The notes under the pieces: model-generated | What the model was told of the DNA's origin: nothing | Seen by the model: only the letters and a program-made list of their open reading frames with translations | The model's database searches: none | Shown here: positions 37,036-46,583 of the stretch, piece after piece | Layout: each line of letters opens with the position of its first letter | Numbering within the stretch: position 1 is the stretch's first letter | Assembly (NCBI RefSeq): GCF_900106645.1 | Contig: NZ_FNMV01000001.1 | Location: 124,001 to 188,000, forward strand | Direction: 5' to 3' | From: Flavobacterium degerlachei | GTDB taxonomy: Bacteria > Bacteroidota > Bacteroidia > Flavobacteriales > Flavobacteriaceae | Length of the DNA stretch: 64,000 nt | Position numbers and translations under genes: made by a program

Positions 37036-37317
37036 TTAAAACCAAGCTTTTTTATTAAGCTGATACGTTTGATAAAATTCTTCATCTGACTTGGTCAAAT
37101 ATATTATTCCTTCTATCCAGCCCAATAAAGTCGTTACTGTACCACAAGTACAAAGACTGATCACTAACCATATTATCCCCTCAGTCGTATATCCTAAAAG
37201 GAATTTATGAATCCCAAAAGGACCTAAAAGAATGGCAAGTAATCCTGCTGCCAATTTCTTATTGTTTACTTGAGGTGGTTGCGGGTTATTCCAGTGTTCG
37301 TATTTTGTGTTTTCCAT
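37036..37317 (-). CDS. TM2-domain membrane protein
   Basis: 93 residues. A hydrophilic N-terminus with NNPQPPQVNNKK, then the TM2 domain: KLAAGLLAILLGPFGIHKFLLG (helix 1 with the GxHxFYLG-like turn GIHKFLLGY) and GIIWLVISLCTCGTVTTLLGWIEGIIYL (helix 2). TM2 proteins are small two-helix membrane proteins of unclear role, often with stress or envelope links. It is 48 bp downstream of the dehydrogenase-VOC gene, same strand, with no hairpin between. Confidence 0.88.
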   Translation of the reverse strand: MENTKYEHWNNPQPPQVNNKKLAAGLLAILLGPFGIHKFLLGYTTEGIIWLVISLCTCGTVTTLLGWIEGIIYLTKSDEEFYQTYQLNKKAWF

Positions 37318-37365
37318 GTATTAGTTATAATTGTAAATGTTTTCGATAAATAAATATATAAATTA

Positions 37366-38724
37366 TTATTTAAAGGCGCTATCGATAGGCTCCCAAAGTT
37401 CAATTTTATTTCCTTCGGGATCTAAAATCCAACCAAATTTACCGTAATCATAGGACTCCATTTCCCCTACAAGAGTCACGCCTTCTAGCTTTAATTGCTC
37501 TAGAAGTTTCTCTAAATTGGCAACTCTGAAATTTTGCATAAATTGTTTTTCGCTGGGAGCAAAATAAGTGGTGTCATCTGCAAATGGAGACCATTGCGTA
37601 GAACAATCTGCCCCATCGTTGTCTTTCCACCAGAAGGTCGATCCGTAATCATCTGTTTTTAAACCCAAATGTTTCCCGTACCAAGAAACCAGTTCTTTTG
37701 AGTTCTTAGATTTGAAGAAAAAACCTCCAATTCCTGTCACTCGTTTTTCGTCTTCTGGCTTTAGGGGTTCCCCAAAATATTTTACTTTTATCTTATCAAC
37801 AATAACTTGCGCCAGTCGTTCATGACTCTCAAATGTCCAACCCGCTACATGCGGTGTTAAGATCACATTTAGTGCTTCCAGTAAATACTGAAACGCTTCA
37901 GGAGTATTGTCCTCTTGAAAAAGAGTCTCAAATGACAATTTCTCATATTCTAAAACATCGAGTCCTGCTCCTAAAATTTTTCCAGATTGCATAGCAGCTA
38001 CCAAATCAGCAGTAACGATGTTTTTCCCGCGTGAGGTATTGAAAATCCAAAAAGGCTTGGCAAAACCGCCTATAAATGCCGCATCGACCATTTTATTAGT
38101 CTCTGGAGTCCAGGGAATGTGTAAACTCAAAACATCCGCTTTTAGTTGTAATTCTTCAAGTGAAACTTGTTTTGCATTTGCATCAGCCACATTTTCCTGA
38201 ATATCATAACACAAGACTTGTACATCAAAACCGCGTAGTTTCTTGGCAAAGGCTTTTCCCATGTTTCCATATCCAATAATCCCAACTGTTTTACCGTCGA
38301 GTTCATGGCCGCGATTCCTTTCGCGATTCCAATGTCCGGAACGAATTTCTCTATCAGCCGTATTTAGTTTATTGAAAAGGGACAGAATCATTCCCAAAGT
38401 ATGCTCAGCAACTGCGTTTCTGTTTCCTTCAGGAGCAGCGATTAATGTAACGTTTTTAGCTTCGGCATAATCACAGTCAATACTTTCTAGTCCTGCTCCT
38501 ACTCTCGCTATAAATTGCAAATTAGTGGCTTTGTCCAAAAATTCTTTGTCAATTTTAAATCGGCTACGAATTACGATTCCTTGATAGTCTTGAATTTTAG
38601 CTTCGATTTCTTCTTTAGTTGAAGTGAAATCTTCGTGGTTTGTAAAACCCAGTTCTTGCAATTGTCCCATTAATATGGGGTTATTGCTATCGATGTGGAG
38701 AATTTTAATGTTTTCTTGTTTCAA
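37366..38724 (-). CDS. 2-hydroxyacid dehydrogenase (PGDH-like) fused to a VOC/glyoxalase domain
   Basis: 452 residues. Residues 1-320 are a D-2-hydroxyacid dehydrogenase close to 3-phosphoglycerate dehydrogenase: RVGAGLESID, GNRNAVAEHTLGM, NAD loop VGIIGYGNMGKAFAKKL (148-164), catalytic Arg232 (NTSRGKN), Glu259 (DVLEYEK) and His292 (LTPHVAGWT). No ACT domain. Residues 328-452 are a VOC domain (TGIGGFFFKSKNSKELVSWY, TFWWKDND, GKFGWILDPEGNKIELWEP) with a metal-type Glu in the last strand. The join KPEDEKRVTGIGG looks like two neighbouring genes run together. The dehydrogenase may act in serine synthesis or on another 2-oxoacid; the VOC part could detoxify its aldehyde product. The C-terminal role is inferred. 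Confidence 0.88.
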   Translation of the reverse strand: MKQENIKILHIDSNNPILMGQLQELGFTNHEDFTSTKEEIEAKIQDYQGIVIRSRFKIDKEFLDKATNLQFIARVGAGLESIDCDYAEAKNVTLIAAPEGNRNAVAEHTLGMILSLFNKLNTADREIRSGHWNRERNRGHELDGKTVGIIGYGNMGKAFAKKLRGFDVQVLCYDIQENVADANAKQVSLEELQLKADVLSLHIPWTPETNKMVDAAFIGGFAKPFWIFNTSRGKNIVTADLVAAMQSGKILGAGLDVLEYEKLSFETLFQEDNTPEAFQYLLEALNVILTPHVAGWTFESHERLAQVIVDKIKVKYFGEPLKPEDEKRVTGIGGFFFKSKNSKELVSWYGKHLGLKTDDYGSTFWWKDNDGADCSTQWSPFADDTTYFAPSEKQFMQNFRVANLEKLLEQLKLEGVTLVGEMESYDYGKFGWILDPEGNKIELWEPIDSAFK

Positions 38725-38779
38725 AATATCCGTTTTTGATTTGAATGAGATTCAAAGTTACAAATTTGATTTGGAAACG

Positions 38780-38870
38780 TAGCTCGCATTAGGGATGGAA
38801 GTGGCATCCCACGCTTTTTTAAGCGTGGATATAGCGGACAGCCCGACCCGCCTTTTGTTGGCGGGAAATG
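38780..38870 (+). ncRNA. Candidate structured element, family of the 47.8-kb copy
   Basis: Reads AGCTCGCATTAGGGATGG, then a GGCATCC block, hairpin CACGC-TTTTTTAA-GCGTG closed by GGAT, then ATAGCGGACAGCCCGA and a second hairpin CCCGCC-TTTTGTT-GGCGGG with AAATGACC after it. The order of blocks (TAGCxC, ATCC, hairpin, GAT, ATAGCGGxxA, CGGGAAAT) is shared with 47810-47886. It lies on the strand opposite to both flanking genes (proC and the dehydrogenase fusion). Similar phrases occur, to my memory, between genes of many flavobacteria; it may belong to a known Bacteroidota RNA family such as Flavo-1, which I could not check. Confidence 0.5.
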
Positions 38871-38882
38871 ACCAAATTATAT

Positions 38883-39659
38883 TTATCCTTTGATTTTTTT
38901 TAATGCTGCTTTGATTCCGCGTATTATCGACGAACTAAAGCCATGAGATTCCATTTCGCTTAATCCAGCAATCGTGCAACCTTGCGGAGTGGTTACGCGA
39001 TCTATTAATTGTTCTGGATGCACTTGTTCCTCCATTAGCATTTTAGCCGCACCTTTGACAGTTTGCGCCGAAATATCTAGAGCAGTTTGCCAGTCAAAAC
39101 CAATCTCAATACCGGCTTGCATAGAAGCACGAATGTAACGCAATGCAAATGCTGTACCGCTGGCCGCAAGTACTGTTGCCGCATCCATCAACTTCTCGTC
39201 AATGACAGGCGCAGTACCTAAATCCTTGAAAAGGTCAACTAACTTTTGCCCTTGCTCCGCATTTTCTTGTTGAAAAGAGATACAAGTCGCTGATTCTCCA
39301 AACTGCGCGGCGATATTAGGCATTATACGGATGGCTTGATTAGCAGTTCCAATTTTACCTTGCAAGGCTTCAGTTGAAAGACCAGTTACTGCCGAAGCAA
39401 TTATTTTGTTATTTATGACTGGTAGAATTTCAGATAAAACCAAATCAACTTGGTATGGTTTTACGGTCAAAATAATAATATCGGCTTCTTGAATATGGTG
39501 TGTATTATCAGTAGAAATAGTAATTCCTAATGATTCCAGATGCTGAATTTTGCTTGTATTTCTTCGGGTAACGGTTATTTTATGGTTGTTGGAAAATTTT
39601 GCAATTCCGATAGCAACAGAAGCGCCTAGATTTCCGCCTCCTACAATGTGAATATTCAT
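38883..39659 (-). CDS. proC: Pyrroline-5-carboxylate reductase
   Basis: 258 residues. Rossmann start MNIHIVGGGNLGASVAIGIA, NADP-type ITVTRRNTSK, IIILTVKPYQV, SAVTGLSTEAL, AIRIMPNIAAQFGES and the C-terminal dimer/active domain AASGTAFALRYIRASMQAG, DRVTTPQGCTIAGLSEME, with the Thr/Ser that holds pyrroline carboxylate. It makes proline from P5C with NAD(P)H. Slightly shorter than E. coli ProC (269). 48 bp downstream of mgtE on the same strand. Confidence 0.94.
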   Translation of the reverse strand: MNIHIVGGGNLGASVAIGIAKFSNNHKITVTRRNTSKIQHLESLGITISTDNTHHIQEADIIILTVKPYQVDLVLSEILPVINNKIIASAVTGLSTEALQGKIGTANQAIRIMPNIAAQFGESATCISFQQENAEQGQKLVDLFKDLGTAPVIDEKLMDAATVLAASGTAFALRYIRASMQAGIEIGFDWQTALDISAQTVKGAAKMLMEEQVHPEQLIDRVTTPQGCTIAGLSEMESHGFSSSIIRGIKAALKKIKG

Positions 39660-39707
39660 TTTATTAGTTATTAGTTGGTTGTTATAGTTAAGTCGTTGTT
39701 TTTAATT

Positions 39708-41060
39708 TTAGAATCCCAGAATCATTTTTGCTATTGAAAAATAAATTAAAATTCCACAAATATCATTACTGGTAGTTATAAATGGTCCTGTTGCCAGTGC
39801 GGGGTCAACTCCAAATTTATCTAATAATAAAGGTATAAATGTACCTATAAGCGAAGCGATAATAATTACCGAAACTAAGGCACTGGTAATAACAACCCCA
39901 ATTATAGGCGGCTCACCTAAAAGAAAATAACTTCCTAAAAACAAGATAGACGCTAGTATAGCTCCGTTAAACAAGCTCAAAGAAATCTCTTTTATAAGAC
40001 GGTTGAATAATGATCCGCTCAAGGTATTATTAGCTAAACCTTGAACAATTATTGCTGAGGATTGAACTCCAACATTTCCTGCCATTGCGGCAATCAGAGG
40101 AGTAAAAAAGAATAAATTTCCGTGTTCAGCCATGGCTCCTTCAAATAAGCCCAACACTCTTACGGTGATAAATCCCCCCAAAAGCGCTAAAACTAACCAA
40201 GGCAAACGTGCTTTAGACAGCTCTAGAATACTATCATCGGCTTCTACATCCTGCGAGATACCTGCAGCCAACTGGTAATCCTTGTCTGCTTCGTCCCTGA
40301 TCACATCAATAATATCATCAATGGTAATACGACCTACTAATCGTCCCATAGCATCAACAACAGGAATGGCTTCCAAGTCATATTTTTGCATGATTCTGGC
40401 TACTTCAACATCTTCGGCATCAACGTTTACAGAGGTTACTTTTTTGATATAAATTTCGGCAATCTGTGTTTTTGTAGAAGTAGTCAATAAATCTTTAAGT
40501 GACAACCTTCCTTTTAGTCTGTTTTCATCGTCTACAACATAAATAGAATGTACACGAGATACATTCTCAGCTTGGGCACGCATTTCTTTTACGCAGGTTA
40601 GTACACTCCAGTTTTCGTTGACTTTTACAAGCTCTTTCCCCATCAAACCACCAGCGGTATCCTCGTCATATCGCAAAAGGTCAATAATGTCCTTCGCATG
40701 TTCTAAATCGTCCAGCTCAGAGATTACCTCTTCTTTTTTGGATTGCGAAAGTTCAGCGATGATATCCGCAGCATCATCCGTATTCAGCTCATCCAGCTCC
40801 TCTGCAATCTCTTTTGCAGAAAGTCTTTTTAAGATGTTTTCCCTTAAATCGTCTTCTAATTCTAGAAGTATTTCAGATGTTTTCTCTGAATCTAATACCT
40901 TAAAGATATAAGTTGCCTCATCAAAATCCAGTTCATCCAGAATCTCGGCAATATCAGCATGGTGCATGTCACTAAGAAGACGCTCTAATTCGCTGTCGTT
41001 CTTATTAACAATATGTTGCTCTAATTCGAGTATTAAGTCTTTGCTGATTTTAAATTCCAT
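39708..41060 (-). CDS. mgtE: Magnesium transporter MgtE
   Basis: 450 residues in the usual order: N domain of helical repeats rich in Asp/Glu ([20 protein letters not shown]), two CBS domains (about 135-255; [37 protein letters not shown]), then five membrane helices with the pore-lining [22 protein letters not shown] and the C-terminal [17 protein letters not shown]. The cytoplasmic acidic part senses Mg and gates the channel in the inner membrane. Its start overlaps the end of rsmA by 11 bp, so the two are translationally linked. Confidence 0.95.
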   Translation of the reverse strand: MEFKISKDLILELEQHIVNKNDSELERLLSDMHHADIAEILDELDFDEATYIFKVLDSEKTSEILLELEDDLRENILKRLSAKEIAEELDELNTDDAADIIAELSQSKKEEVISELDDLEHAKDIIDLLRYDEDTAGGLMGKELVKVNENWSVLTCVKEMRAQAENVSRVHSIYVVDDENRLKGRLSLKDLLTTSTKTQIAEIYIKKVTSVNVDAEDVEVARIMQKYDLEAIPVVDAMGRLVGRITIDDIIDVIRDEADKDYQLAAGISQDVEADDSILELSKARLPWLVLALLGGFITVRVLGLFEGAMAEHGNLFFFTPLIAAMAGNVGVQSSAIIVQGLANNTLSGSLFNRLIKEISLSLFNGAILASILFLGSYFLLGEPPIIGVVITSALVSVIIIASLIGTFIPLLLDKFGVDPALATGPFITTSNDICGILIYFSIAKMILGF

Positions 41061-41829
41061 CGGCTTCTATTTTTTGGGTAAGTTCAATAAATTGCGCTAC
41101 ATCCAGCTGTTCTGGGCGTAAGTTAAAAACGACATCTTCCCTCAACTCATCTGATAGATTCAATGTCTTTAAACTATTACGAAGGGTTTTTCTACGTTGT
41201 TGAAAAGCAGTTTTCACTACCGTAAAAAACAACTTTTCGCTGCAAGGCAAACTATAGTCTTCTTTTCTACGCATGCGCATCACTCCAGATTTCACTTTTG
41301 GTGGCGGAATAAATACGTTTTCATCAACAGTAAATAAATATTCTACGTCATAGAAGGCTTGTGCCAAAACAGATAATATTCCGTAAGCTTTAGATCCTTT
41401 CTTTTCACAAATACGCTGTGCCACTTCTCTTTGAAACATCCCAGCAAATTCTGGAATTTGGTGTTTCAACTCCAATGTCTTAAAAACAATTTGAGTAGAT
41501 ATGTTGTATGGAAAGTTCCCAATAATTGCGAATTGTTTTCCCTCAAAAACTTCATTGATATTGTATTTCAAGAAATCCTTTGAAATAATTTTATCTTTTA
41601 ATTTTGGGTAATTCTCATCTAAGTAAGTAACTGATTCTGTATCGATCTCAATTACATACGTATTAATAGGCTTGTCTAGCAAGTACTTTGTAAGCACTCC
41701 CATTCCTGGTCCTATTTCTAACACATCCTCGTATCCTTCTAGATTGATCGTGTCAGCAATTGCTTTTGCAATGCTTTCGTCCTTCAAGAAATGTTGCCCG
41801 AGGTGTTTTTTAGCTTTTACTTTTTCCAT
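41050..41829 (-). CDS. rsmA: 16S rRNA adenine dimethyltransferase A
   Basis: 259 residues, also known as KsgA. Dimethylates two adjacent adenines near the 3' end of 16S r[24 protein letters not shown] motif [26 protein letters not shown], motif [18 protein letters not shown] and [13 protein letters not shown] are intact. Overlaps mgtE at its 3' end. It lies 164 bp after the DUF4286 gene, a gap with short tandem repeats, so it may have its own promoter. Confidence 0.96.
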   Translation of the reverse strand: MEKVKAKKHLGQHFLKDESIAKAIADTINLEGYEDVLEIGPGMGVLTKYLLDKPINTYVIEIDTESVTYLDENYPKLKDKIISKDFLKYNINEVFEGKQFAIIGNFPYNISTQIVFKTLELKHQIPEFAGMFQREVAQRICEKKGSKAYGILSVLAQAFYDVEYLFTVDENVFIPPPKVKSGVMRMRRKEDYSLPCSEKLFFTVVKTAFQQRRKTLRNSLKTLNLSDELREDVVFNLRPEQLDVAQFIELTQKIEADGI

Positions 41830-41836
41830 GTTTTTT

Positions 41837-41860
41837 GTTTAAAGTTTAAAGTTTAAAGTT
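41837..41860. repeat. GTTTAAA tandem heptamer repeat upstream of rsmA
   Basis: Three exact copies of GTTTAAA plus GTT, then a degenerate copy CCAAGTTT. It sits within the leader or promoter of rsmA; a phase-variable function is possible, but three copies is short. Confidence 0.6.
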
Positions 41861-41993
41861 CCAAGTTTATCAACTCAACACTTTTCCCTTAAACTATTCT
41901 TAAATTAGAGAAGACAATTCGCTTCATCTAATATGTGTAATAAATCCCTTTATTGATGCAGAAACCCCAAAACTGAATACGGACTACTTTCCG

Positions 41994-42305
41994 CTAATGG
42001 TCAGAAATCAATTCCAACTCAGTTCTAAAAGCGAGCATTTTATCTCCAAATAAACTTACACCTTCTTCCCTAAATCTAGGTGCATCTTCCTGATAGTATT
42101 TCTCTAGAGTTTCCTTGCTGTCTGTGGTATATTGAGCAGAGTAAGTTACGCCTCCCATTTCCTCTTCAATCAAAACGCGAACCAATCGCGCAGAAGAGAA
42201 TTTTCCCGTCGCTAAAATTTCAGGAATGTGTTTGTGTTGCATCCAAATCATCCATTGATCGTGAACGCTTTCGTGTATGTTTGTGGTAACGTTGTATATT
42301 ATCAT
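41994..42305 (-). CDS. DUF4286 family protein
   Basis: 103 residues. The pattern MIIYNVTTNIHESVHDQWMI, WMQHKHIPEILATGKFSSAR and TYSAQYTTDSKETLEKYYQE is that of DUF4286, a Bacteroidota ferredoxin-like dimer family distantly like antibiotic-monooxygenase folds. Function unknown. Placed 45 bp after the TPR gene and upstream of rsmA, an order I recall as conserved in flavobacteria. Confidence 0.85.
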   Translation of the reverse strand: MIIYNVTTNIHESVHDQWMIWMQHKHIPEILATGKFSSARLVRVLIEEEMGGVTYSAQYTTDSKETLEKYYQEDAPRFREEGVSLFGDKMLAFRTELELISDH

Positions 42306-42350
42306 TTTCCTTGTTTAATTGTTGATTTGTTTAATCGGCTAACCTTTTCC

Positions 42351-44129
42351 TTATAAATTCGTGTCTCCTCTTAATTTCCTAAAACTCTTTCTTGCCTCTA
42401 CAAAGTAAATGCTGTCCTGATGATTGAAAATTATTTTTTCATATAATGGCTTTGCCTTTTCCGGCGTTGCCAGTTTTTTATTGAAAATTTCTGCTGAGAA
42501 AAACAAGGCTTCATCTATATAAATTCCGTCATTATGATGCTCTATTATCTCTTGGTATTGGCTTAAAGCCAAATTAAAATCTCCCGTTTTTTCGTAAACC
42601 TTAGCTAAACGCAAAAGCGTTACTGCCTCTATTTCCTGCCCTTTAAACTTTTGCAAAATAGACTGAAACTGGGCAATGGCCTCTTTATTTCTATTTTGGT
42701 ACAAAAGGTAATCTCCTTTAGCGAATTCCTTCAATGCCGCTTGTGTCGAATCAGCAACGGTATTATCATTTATCAAAAGAAAGTATTCTAAAGCATCGTT
42801 AGCAATCAATTGCGTACTGGCTGATTTCAATTCCTTGAATTGCTTTAATGCCCAAACAAAATCAGTTTTAAAATAGCTGGTTTTTGCTGCTTTCAAAGTC
42901 GCTTCATGCGCCAGCACATCATTCTTCAGGTTCATCTCTATCTGAGAATAATAAAGCAATGCCTGATTGAATTTTTCTTCGAAAAGTAAAATATCTGCCA
43001 ACTCCATTTTTGCCTGCGCCACTTGAAAATCGTTCAATTGTAGCTCGAGTGTTTTTTTTATAATTGCTCTTCCTTGTTCTGGATCTTTCAAATTAAAGGC
43101 CACAAAATGCGCCTGAATTAATTGCAAAGATAAGGTAAAAGGACTAATCTCATATTCAGCTAGCAAAGCAGACAATTCCTTATTAATTGCAGCAAAATCT
43201 TTATCCTGTGCCTTGGCAATTTTCATTTTGATCAAATACGTCTGCGCTTGAATAAGCATCTCTAAATCTTTGGTGTTTGTTATCACAAAATCCAAAATTT
43301 CCACCGCCATCTCCTGATCTTCTTCCTCTATAGATAAGTGCGCCAAATTCACGATATTAGCCAATGATTCTGGATTGCGCTTGTAGATTGCTTTTTCTTG
43401 AATAAAAGCCTTCGAAAATTCTTTTTGTTGCACGTAAAACCAACTCAAAAAACGGTTCCAAAACAAATCTTGGCTTTTTTGTACCCGCACAATCAATCCT
43501 TTTCTTAGCATTTCACTAAAATTACCATCACTATCATCAGACATGAAGCGAGATAATTGATTTTGAATGATTATCGAATTTTGCGGATTTGCATACGATT
43601 CATCCAGAAAAGTGGAGATCATCATTTCTGTGTTGCCTAATTGCCCGTAAAGCAATCCATTCTGATAATTAAAATTATATTTGGGCTCTACCTCTGCAGC
43701 AATTTGATATGCTTTTAGAGCATATTCTAACAAAACCTTTTTCTCGAAAGAACTAGAAATACCAAAAACTTCATTGGGATTTTTCTTAACTCTATCTAAG
43801 GCTTGATTATAATATTCTTTAGCTTTTACATCTTGTTTTTGCAACTGATAATTATAACCAATTTCAACAAGAAGATTTCCTTGCTTACTCTTTTCTAATC
43901 TGTCTTTAATTGCTTTTTCTGCAATGCTAAATTGCTGCAATTGTTGGTAACAATCAATAGTTCTTAGAAAATAAGCTGTATTATAAGGAAGTGCTTTTAG
44001 TAATTCTTCATAACTAATTTTAGCTTTTTCAAAATCACCCTTATCATAGTAATATTGAGCCAATTGTTCGTTTTGAGAAAAACAAACCAATGAAAAAAAC
44101 AGAGTGATATGTAGAAGGAGTTTTTTCAT
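42351..44129 (-). CDS. TPR-repeat periplasmic protein
   Basis: 592 residues. Signal peptide MKKLLLHITLFFSLVCFSQ. The rest is tetratricopeptide-like helical hairpins from about 22 to the end: AQYYYDKGDFEKAKISYEEL, RTIDCYQQLQQFSIAEKAI, NKEAIAQFQSILQKFKGQEI, LAKVYEKTGDFNLALSQYQE, with the final hairpins resembling the YfgC/BamD-like sequential hairpins (KPLYEKIIFNHQDSIYFVEA). It is a protein-binding scaffold in the periplasm or surface; partner unknown. First gene before DUF4286, preceded by a hairpin after serS. Confidence 0.85.
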   Translation of the reverse strand: MKKLLLHITLFFSLVCFSQNEQLAQYYYDKGDFEKAKISYEELLKALPYNTAYFLRTIDCYQQLQQFSIAEKAIKDRLEKSKQGNLLVEIGYNYQLQKQDVKAKEYYNQALDRVKKNPNEVFGISSSFEKKVLLEYALKAYQIAAEVEPKYNFNYQNGLLYGQLGNTEMMISTFLDESYANPQNSIIIQNQLSRFMSDDSDGNFSEMLRKGLIVRVQKSQDLFWNRFLSWFYVQQKEFSKAFIQEKAIYKRNPESLANIVNLAHLSIEEEDQEMAVEILDFVITNTKDLEMLIQAQTYLIKMKIAKAQDKDFAAINKELSALLAEYEISPFTLSLQLIQAHFVAFNLKDPEQGRAIIKKTLELQLNDFQVAQAKMELADILLFEEKFNQALLYYSQIEMNLKNDVLAHEATLKAAKTSYFKTDFVWALKQFKELKSASTQLIANDALEYFLLINDNTVADSTQAALKEFAKGDYLLYQNRNKEAIAQFQSILQKFKGQEIEAVTLLRLAKVYEKTGDFNLALSQYQEIIEHHNDGIYIDEALFFSAEIFNKKLATPEKAKPLYEKIIFNHQDSIYFVEARKSFRKLRGDTNL

Positions 44130-44235
44130 TATTCATGTTTATAATCGCAACAAACAGTTCCATCACAAAGCTGAGTTAACCGCAAATTCGCAAATTATTT
44201 TCTATACAAAACTAATATTCAATACTTTGAAAAAT

Positions 44236-44294
44236 AAAACCATTAAGAAATTAAGTTTATTAAGTTTAATGCTCCTAAATTTCTCAATGGTTTT
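44236..44294 (-). terminator. serS terminator built from a dispersed repeat
   Basis: 17-bp arms AAAACCATTAAGAAATT and AATTTCTCAATGGTTTT (one mismatch) with a 25-base loop, 28 bp after the serS stop. The phrase CATTAAGAAATTAAG is a recurrent filler of flavobacterial gaps. A lone arm of another such repeat, AACCGCAAATTCGCAAATT, lies at about 44179-44197. Confidence 0.6.
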
Positions 44295-44322
44295 AAAAAC
44301 TTCGCTGTTTATTGGACAGTAA

Positions 44323-45594
44323 TTAATTTATAATATCAAATCCACAGTATGGACGTAAAACCTCTGGAATTACAATTCCGTCCGCAGTTTGGTAATTCTC
44401 AAGGATTCCTGCAAGCACTCTTGGCAAAGCCAAAGAACTCCCGTTAAGGGTGTGTGCCAATTGGTTTTTACCGTCTTTGTCTTTGAAACGCAATTTCAAC
44501 CGATTCGCCTGAAAGGTTTCAAAATTTGAAACTGAAGAGATCTCCAACCAACGATCTTGCGCTGTTGAGAAAACTTCAAAATCATAAGTCAATGCTGATG
44601 TGAAACCCATATCTCCACCACAAAGACGTAATATTCTATATGGTAATTTTAATTCGTTTAGAATCTCTTTTATGTGTTCTACCATTCCGTCCAAAGCTTT
44701 GTAAGAATTGTCAGGGTGCTCGACACGTACAATTTCTACTTTGTCAAATTGATGCAAACGGTTTAATCCACGTACATGCGCTCCATAAGAACCTGCTTCA
44801 CGACGGAAACAAGGTGTGTAAGCCGTAGTTAAAATTGGCAATTCATTTTCAGAAAGAATTACATCTCGAAACATATTCGTTACCGGAACCTCGGCCGTTG
44901 GAATTAAGTATAAATCATCTGCAGCATCGTGGTACATTTGCCCTTCTTTGTCTGGCAATTGTCCAGTTCCATAAGCTGACGCCTCATTTACCATATGCGG
45001 CACTTGAACTTCATTGTATCCTGCTGCTGTATTTTTATCTAAAAAATAGTTAATCAAAGCGCGTTGTAATCTTGCTCCTTTTCCTTTATAAACAGGAAAT
45101 CCGGCACCTGCGATTTTAACTCCCAATTCGAAATCAATGATGTCGTATTTTTTTACTAATTCCCAATGTGGTTGTGCACCTTCATGCAAAACAGGAACTG
45201 CACCTTCTTCAAACACATTTAAGTTTTCCTCTGGAGTTTTTCCTTCAGGAACGATATCAGCTGGTAGATTAGGTAAAGTGTATAGTTTCTCCAAAAGTTC
45301 TTGTGCAATAACATCGGCTATTTCAGCTAATCTTTTGCTTTTCTCTTTTAGTAAAACTGTTTTTTCTTTAAGTATTGCTGCTTTTGATTTCTCTCCAGCT
45401 TTCATCAATTCGCCAATGTCTTTGGATAATTTATTAGATTCAGATAAAATACCGTCTAACTCGACTTGGGTAGCACGACGTCTTTCGTCTAGTTGTACCA
45501 CTTCTTCAACAACACTTTTGGCATCCATATTCCTTTTTGCCAAAGCCTTGATTACTTTTTCCTGATTCTCTCTAATAAATGCGATTTGTAACAT
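44323..45594 (-). CDS. serS: Serine--tRNA ligase
   Basis: 423 residues. N-terminal coiled-coil tRNA-binding arm (about 28-105; LDERRRATQVELDGILSESN), then class II catalytic core: motif 1 PHMVNEASAYGTGQLPDKE, motif 2 TPCFRREAGSYGAHVRGLNR, QFDKVEIVR, motif 3 LNGSSLALPRVLAGILENY. Charges tRNA-Ser. Minus strand -7 box TAAATTTG at 45634-45641. Monocistronic. Confidence 0.97.
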   Translation of the reverse strand: MLQIAFIRENQEKVIKALAKRNMDAKSVVEEVVQLDERRRATQVELDGILSESNKLSKDIGELMKAGEKSKAAILKEKTVLLKEKSKRLAEIADVIAQELLEKLYTLPNLPADIVPEGKTPEENLNVFEEGAVPVLHEGAQPHWELVKKYDIIDFELGVKIAGAGFPVYKGKGARLQRALINYFLDKNTAAGYNEVQVPHMVNEASAYGTGQLPDKEGQMYHDAADDLYLIPTAEVPVTNMFRDVILSENELPILTTAYTPCFRREAGSYGAHVRGLNRLHQFDKVEIVRVEHPDNSYKALDGMVEHIKEILNELKLPYRILRLCGGDMGFTSALTYDFEVFSTAQDRWLEISSVSNFETFQANRLKLRFKDKDGKNQLAHTLNGSSLALPRVLAGILENYQTADGIVIPEVLRPYCGFDIIN

Positions 45595-45716
45595 AGCTTG
45601 ATTTTTATGACTCTACTTATATATTAATGGAAGCAAATTTAAGGAAATGTTTCATACTTATAGGAACAAAAGTTTTTTTAGAAAAAAATTTCGCAAAGAT
45701 GCACAAAAGAGGACAT

Positions 45717-45766
45717 AGAGTTTCGCCAAGTCTTATAAAACTATTTGCGAAACTCTGCTTTTTTTT
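45717..45766. terminator. Repeat-derived hairpin terminator
   Basis: AGAGTTTCGC (45717-45726) and GCGAAACTCT (45747-45756), then GC and a run of eight T on the plus strand. It lies between serS and the next minus-strand gene. The phrases TTTCGCAAAGATGCAC and CTTTGTGAATCTTTGTG nearby belong to the dispersed intergenic repeat type. The T run is on the plus strand, while both neighbours are on minus, so its direction does not match them. Confidence 0.5.
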
Positions 45767-45794
45767 CTTTGTGAATCTTTGTGAAACTAATTAA

Positions 45795-46334
45795 TTAAGC
45801 TCTTTTAATCTCGTGCCCAACAAACTCTTCCAAGGCTGCAAACATATCATCAACTGAAAGCACTTCAGTATCAGGGTGTGATTTTAAGAAGTTAGCATTC
45901 AGAGCCACTAAATCTTCTTCGATTGCTGCAAATGATTGTGCATTTAATATATCTCTTGTTGGGTTTACGCCTTCCAGCTTTCCTTTCAGAAATTTATTCA
46001 TTTTCACACTGCTCATTAATTTGGCTTTTTTACTTTGTTGTTGAAAGAATTCTAAGTGTTTCTCGGCACCAATTAAAGCCAAACCTTCTTCTACTAATTC
46101 GTTTAGTTCTTTATCCCAAGCTGAATTATATACAAACTGAGCAAAATTCCCTTCGGTGCATTGCGCTGTATAATAATCCAAATAATAACTCATGATCCCA
46201 TCTTCGTGAATCAAATCATCATCAATTTTTTCTTCACGCATTAAGTTGATTACCGAAATATTAGAATTGATAATATCTTGCGGGTTTTCGCTAGCTGCTG
46301 CAGTTTCTGAAATAATTATTTTACCGAATTCCAT
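45795..46334 (-). CDS. DMP19/DUF4375-like protein
   Basis: 179 residues, soluble, acidic. The region IMSYYLDYYTAQCTEGNFAQFVYNS (about 47-71) has the shape of the DMP19 family (Y-x-x-D followed by N-G-x-F-x-Q-F-x-N-S), here with EGNFAQFVYNS; the rest is helical (ELNELVEEGLALIGAEKHLEFF). DMP19-like proteins are small proteins thought to interact with DNA-binding or histone-like partners, but roles are unclear. Single gene. The assignment rests on one motif. Confidence 0.6.
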   Translation of the reverse strand: MEFGKIIISETAAASENPQDIINSNISVINLMREEKIDDDLIHEDGIMSYYLDYYTAQCTEGNFAQFVYNSAWDKELNELVEEGLALIGAEKHLEFFQQQSKKAKLMSSVKMNKFLKGKLEGVNPTRDILNAQSFAAIEEDLVALNANFLKSHPDTEVLSVDDMFAALEEFVGHEIKRA

Positions 46335-46583
46335 TTGTTTTATTTTTAAGGAGTGTGCTGCAAATTTCGGGTAAAATAGCGAAGAATCGAAATGTTTTTT
46401 TCAGCCTCGAATTACACAGATTTACATTACTGTTTGGGATATAGGTACCAGACGACATAATGAATTTCTATTCTCTATACATTGTTTTTTACCACATAGA
46501 AAACAGAGCTCTCCTCTAAGTGAATAAGGCGTTTCACTTATTTAAAGAAAATCATAGGTAAAAATGGTTCTTTCCCACCTCGA

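Noticed and set aside
38780..38870. tRNA or tmRNA at the GC-rich element
   Set aside because: No acceptor stem, CCA-end, anticodon or T-loop pattern can be drawn.
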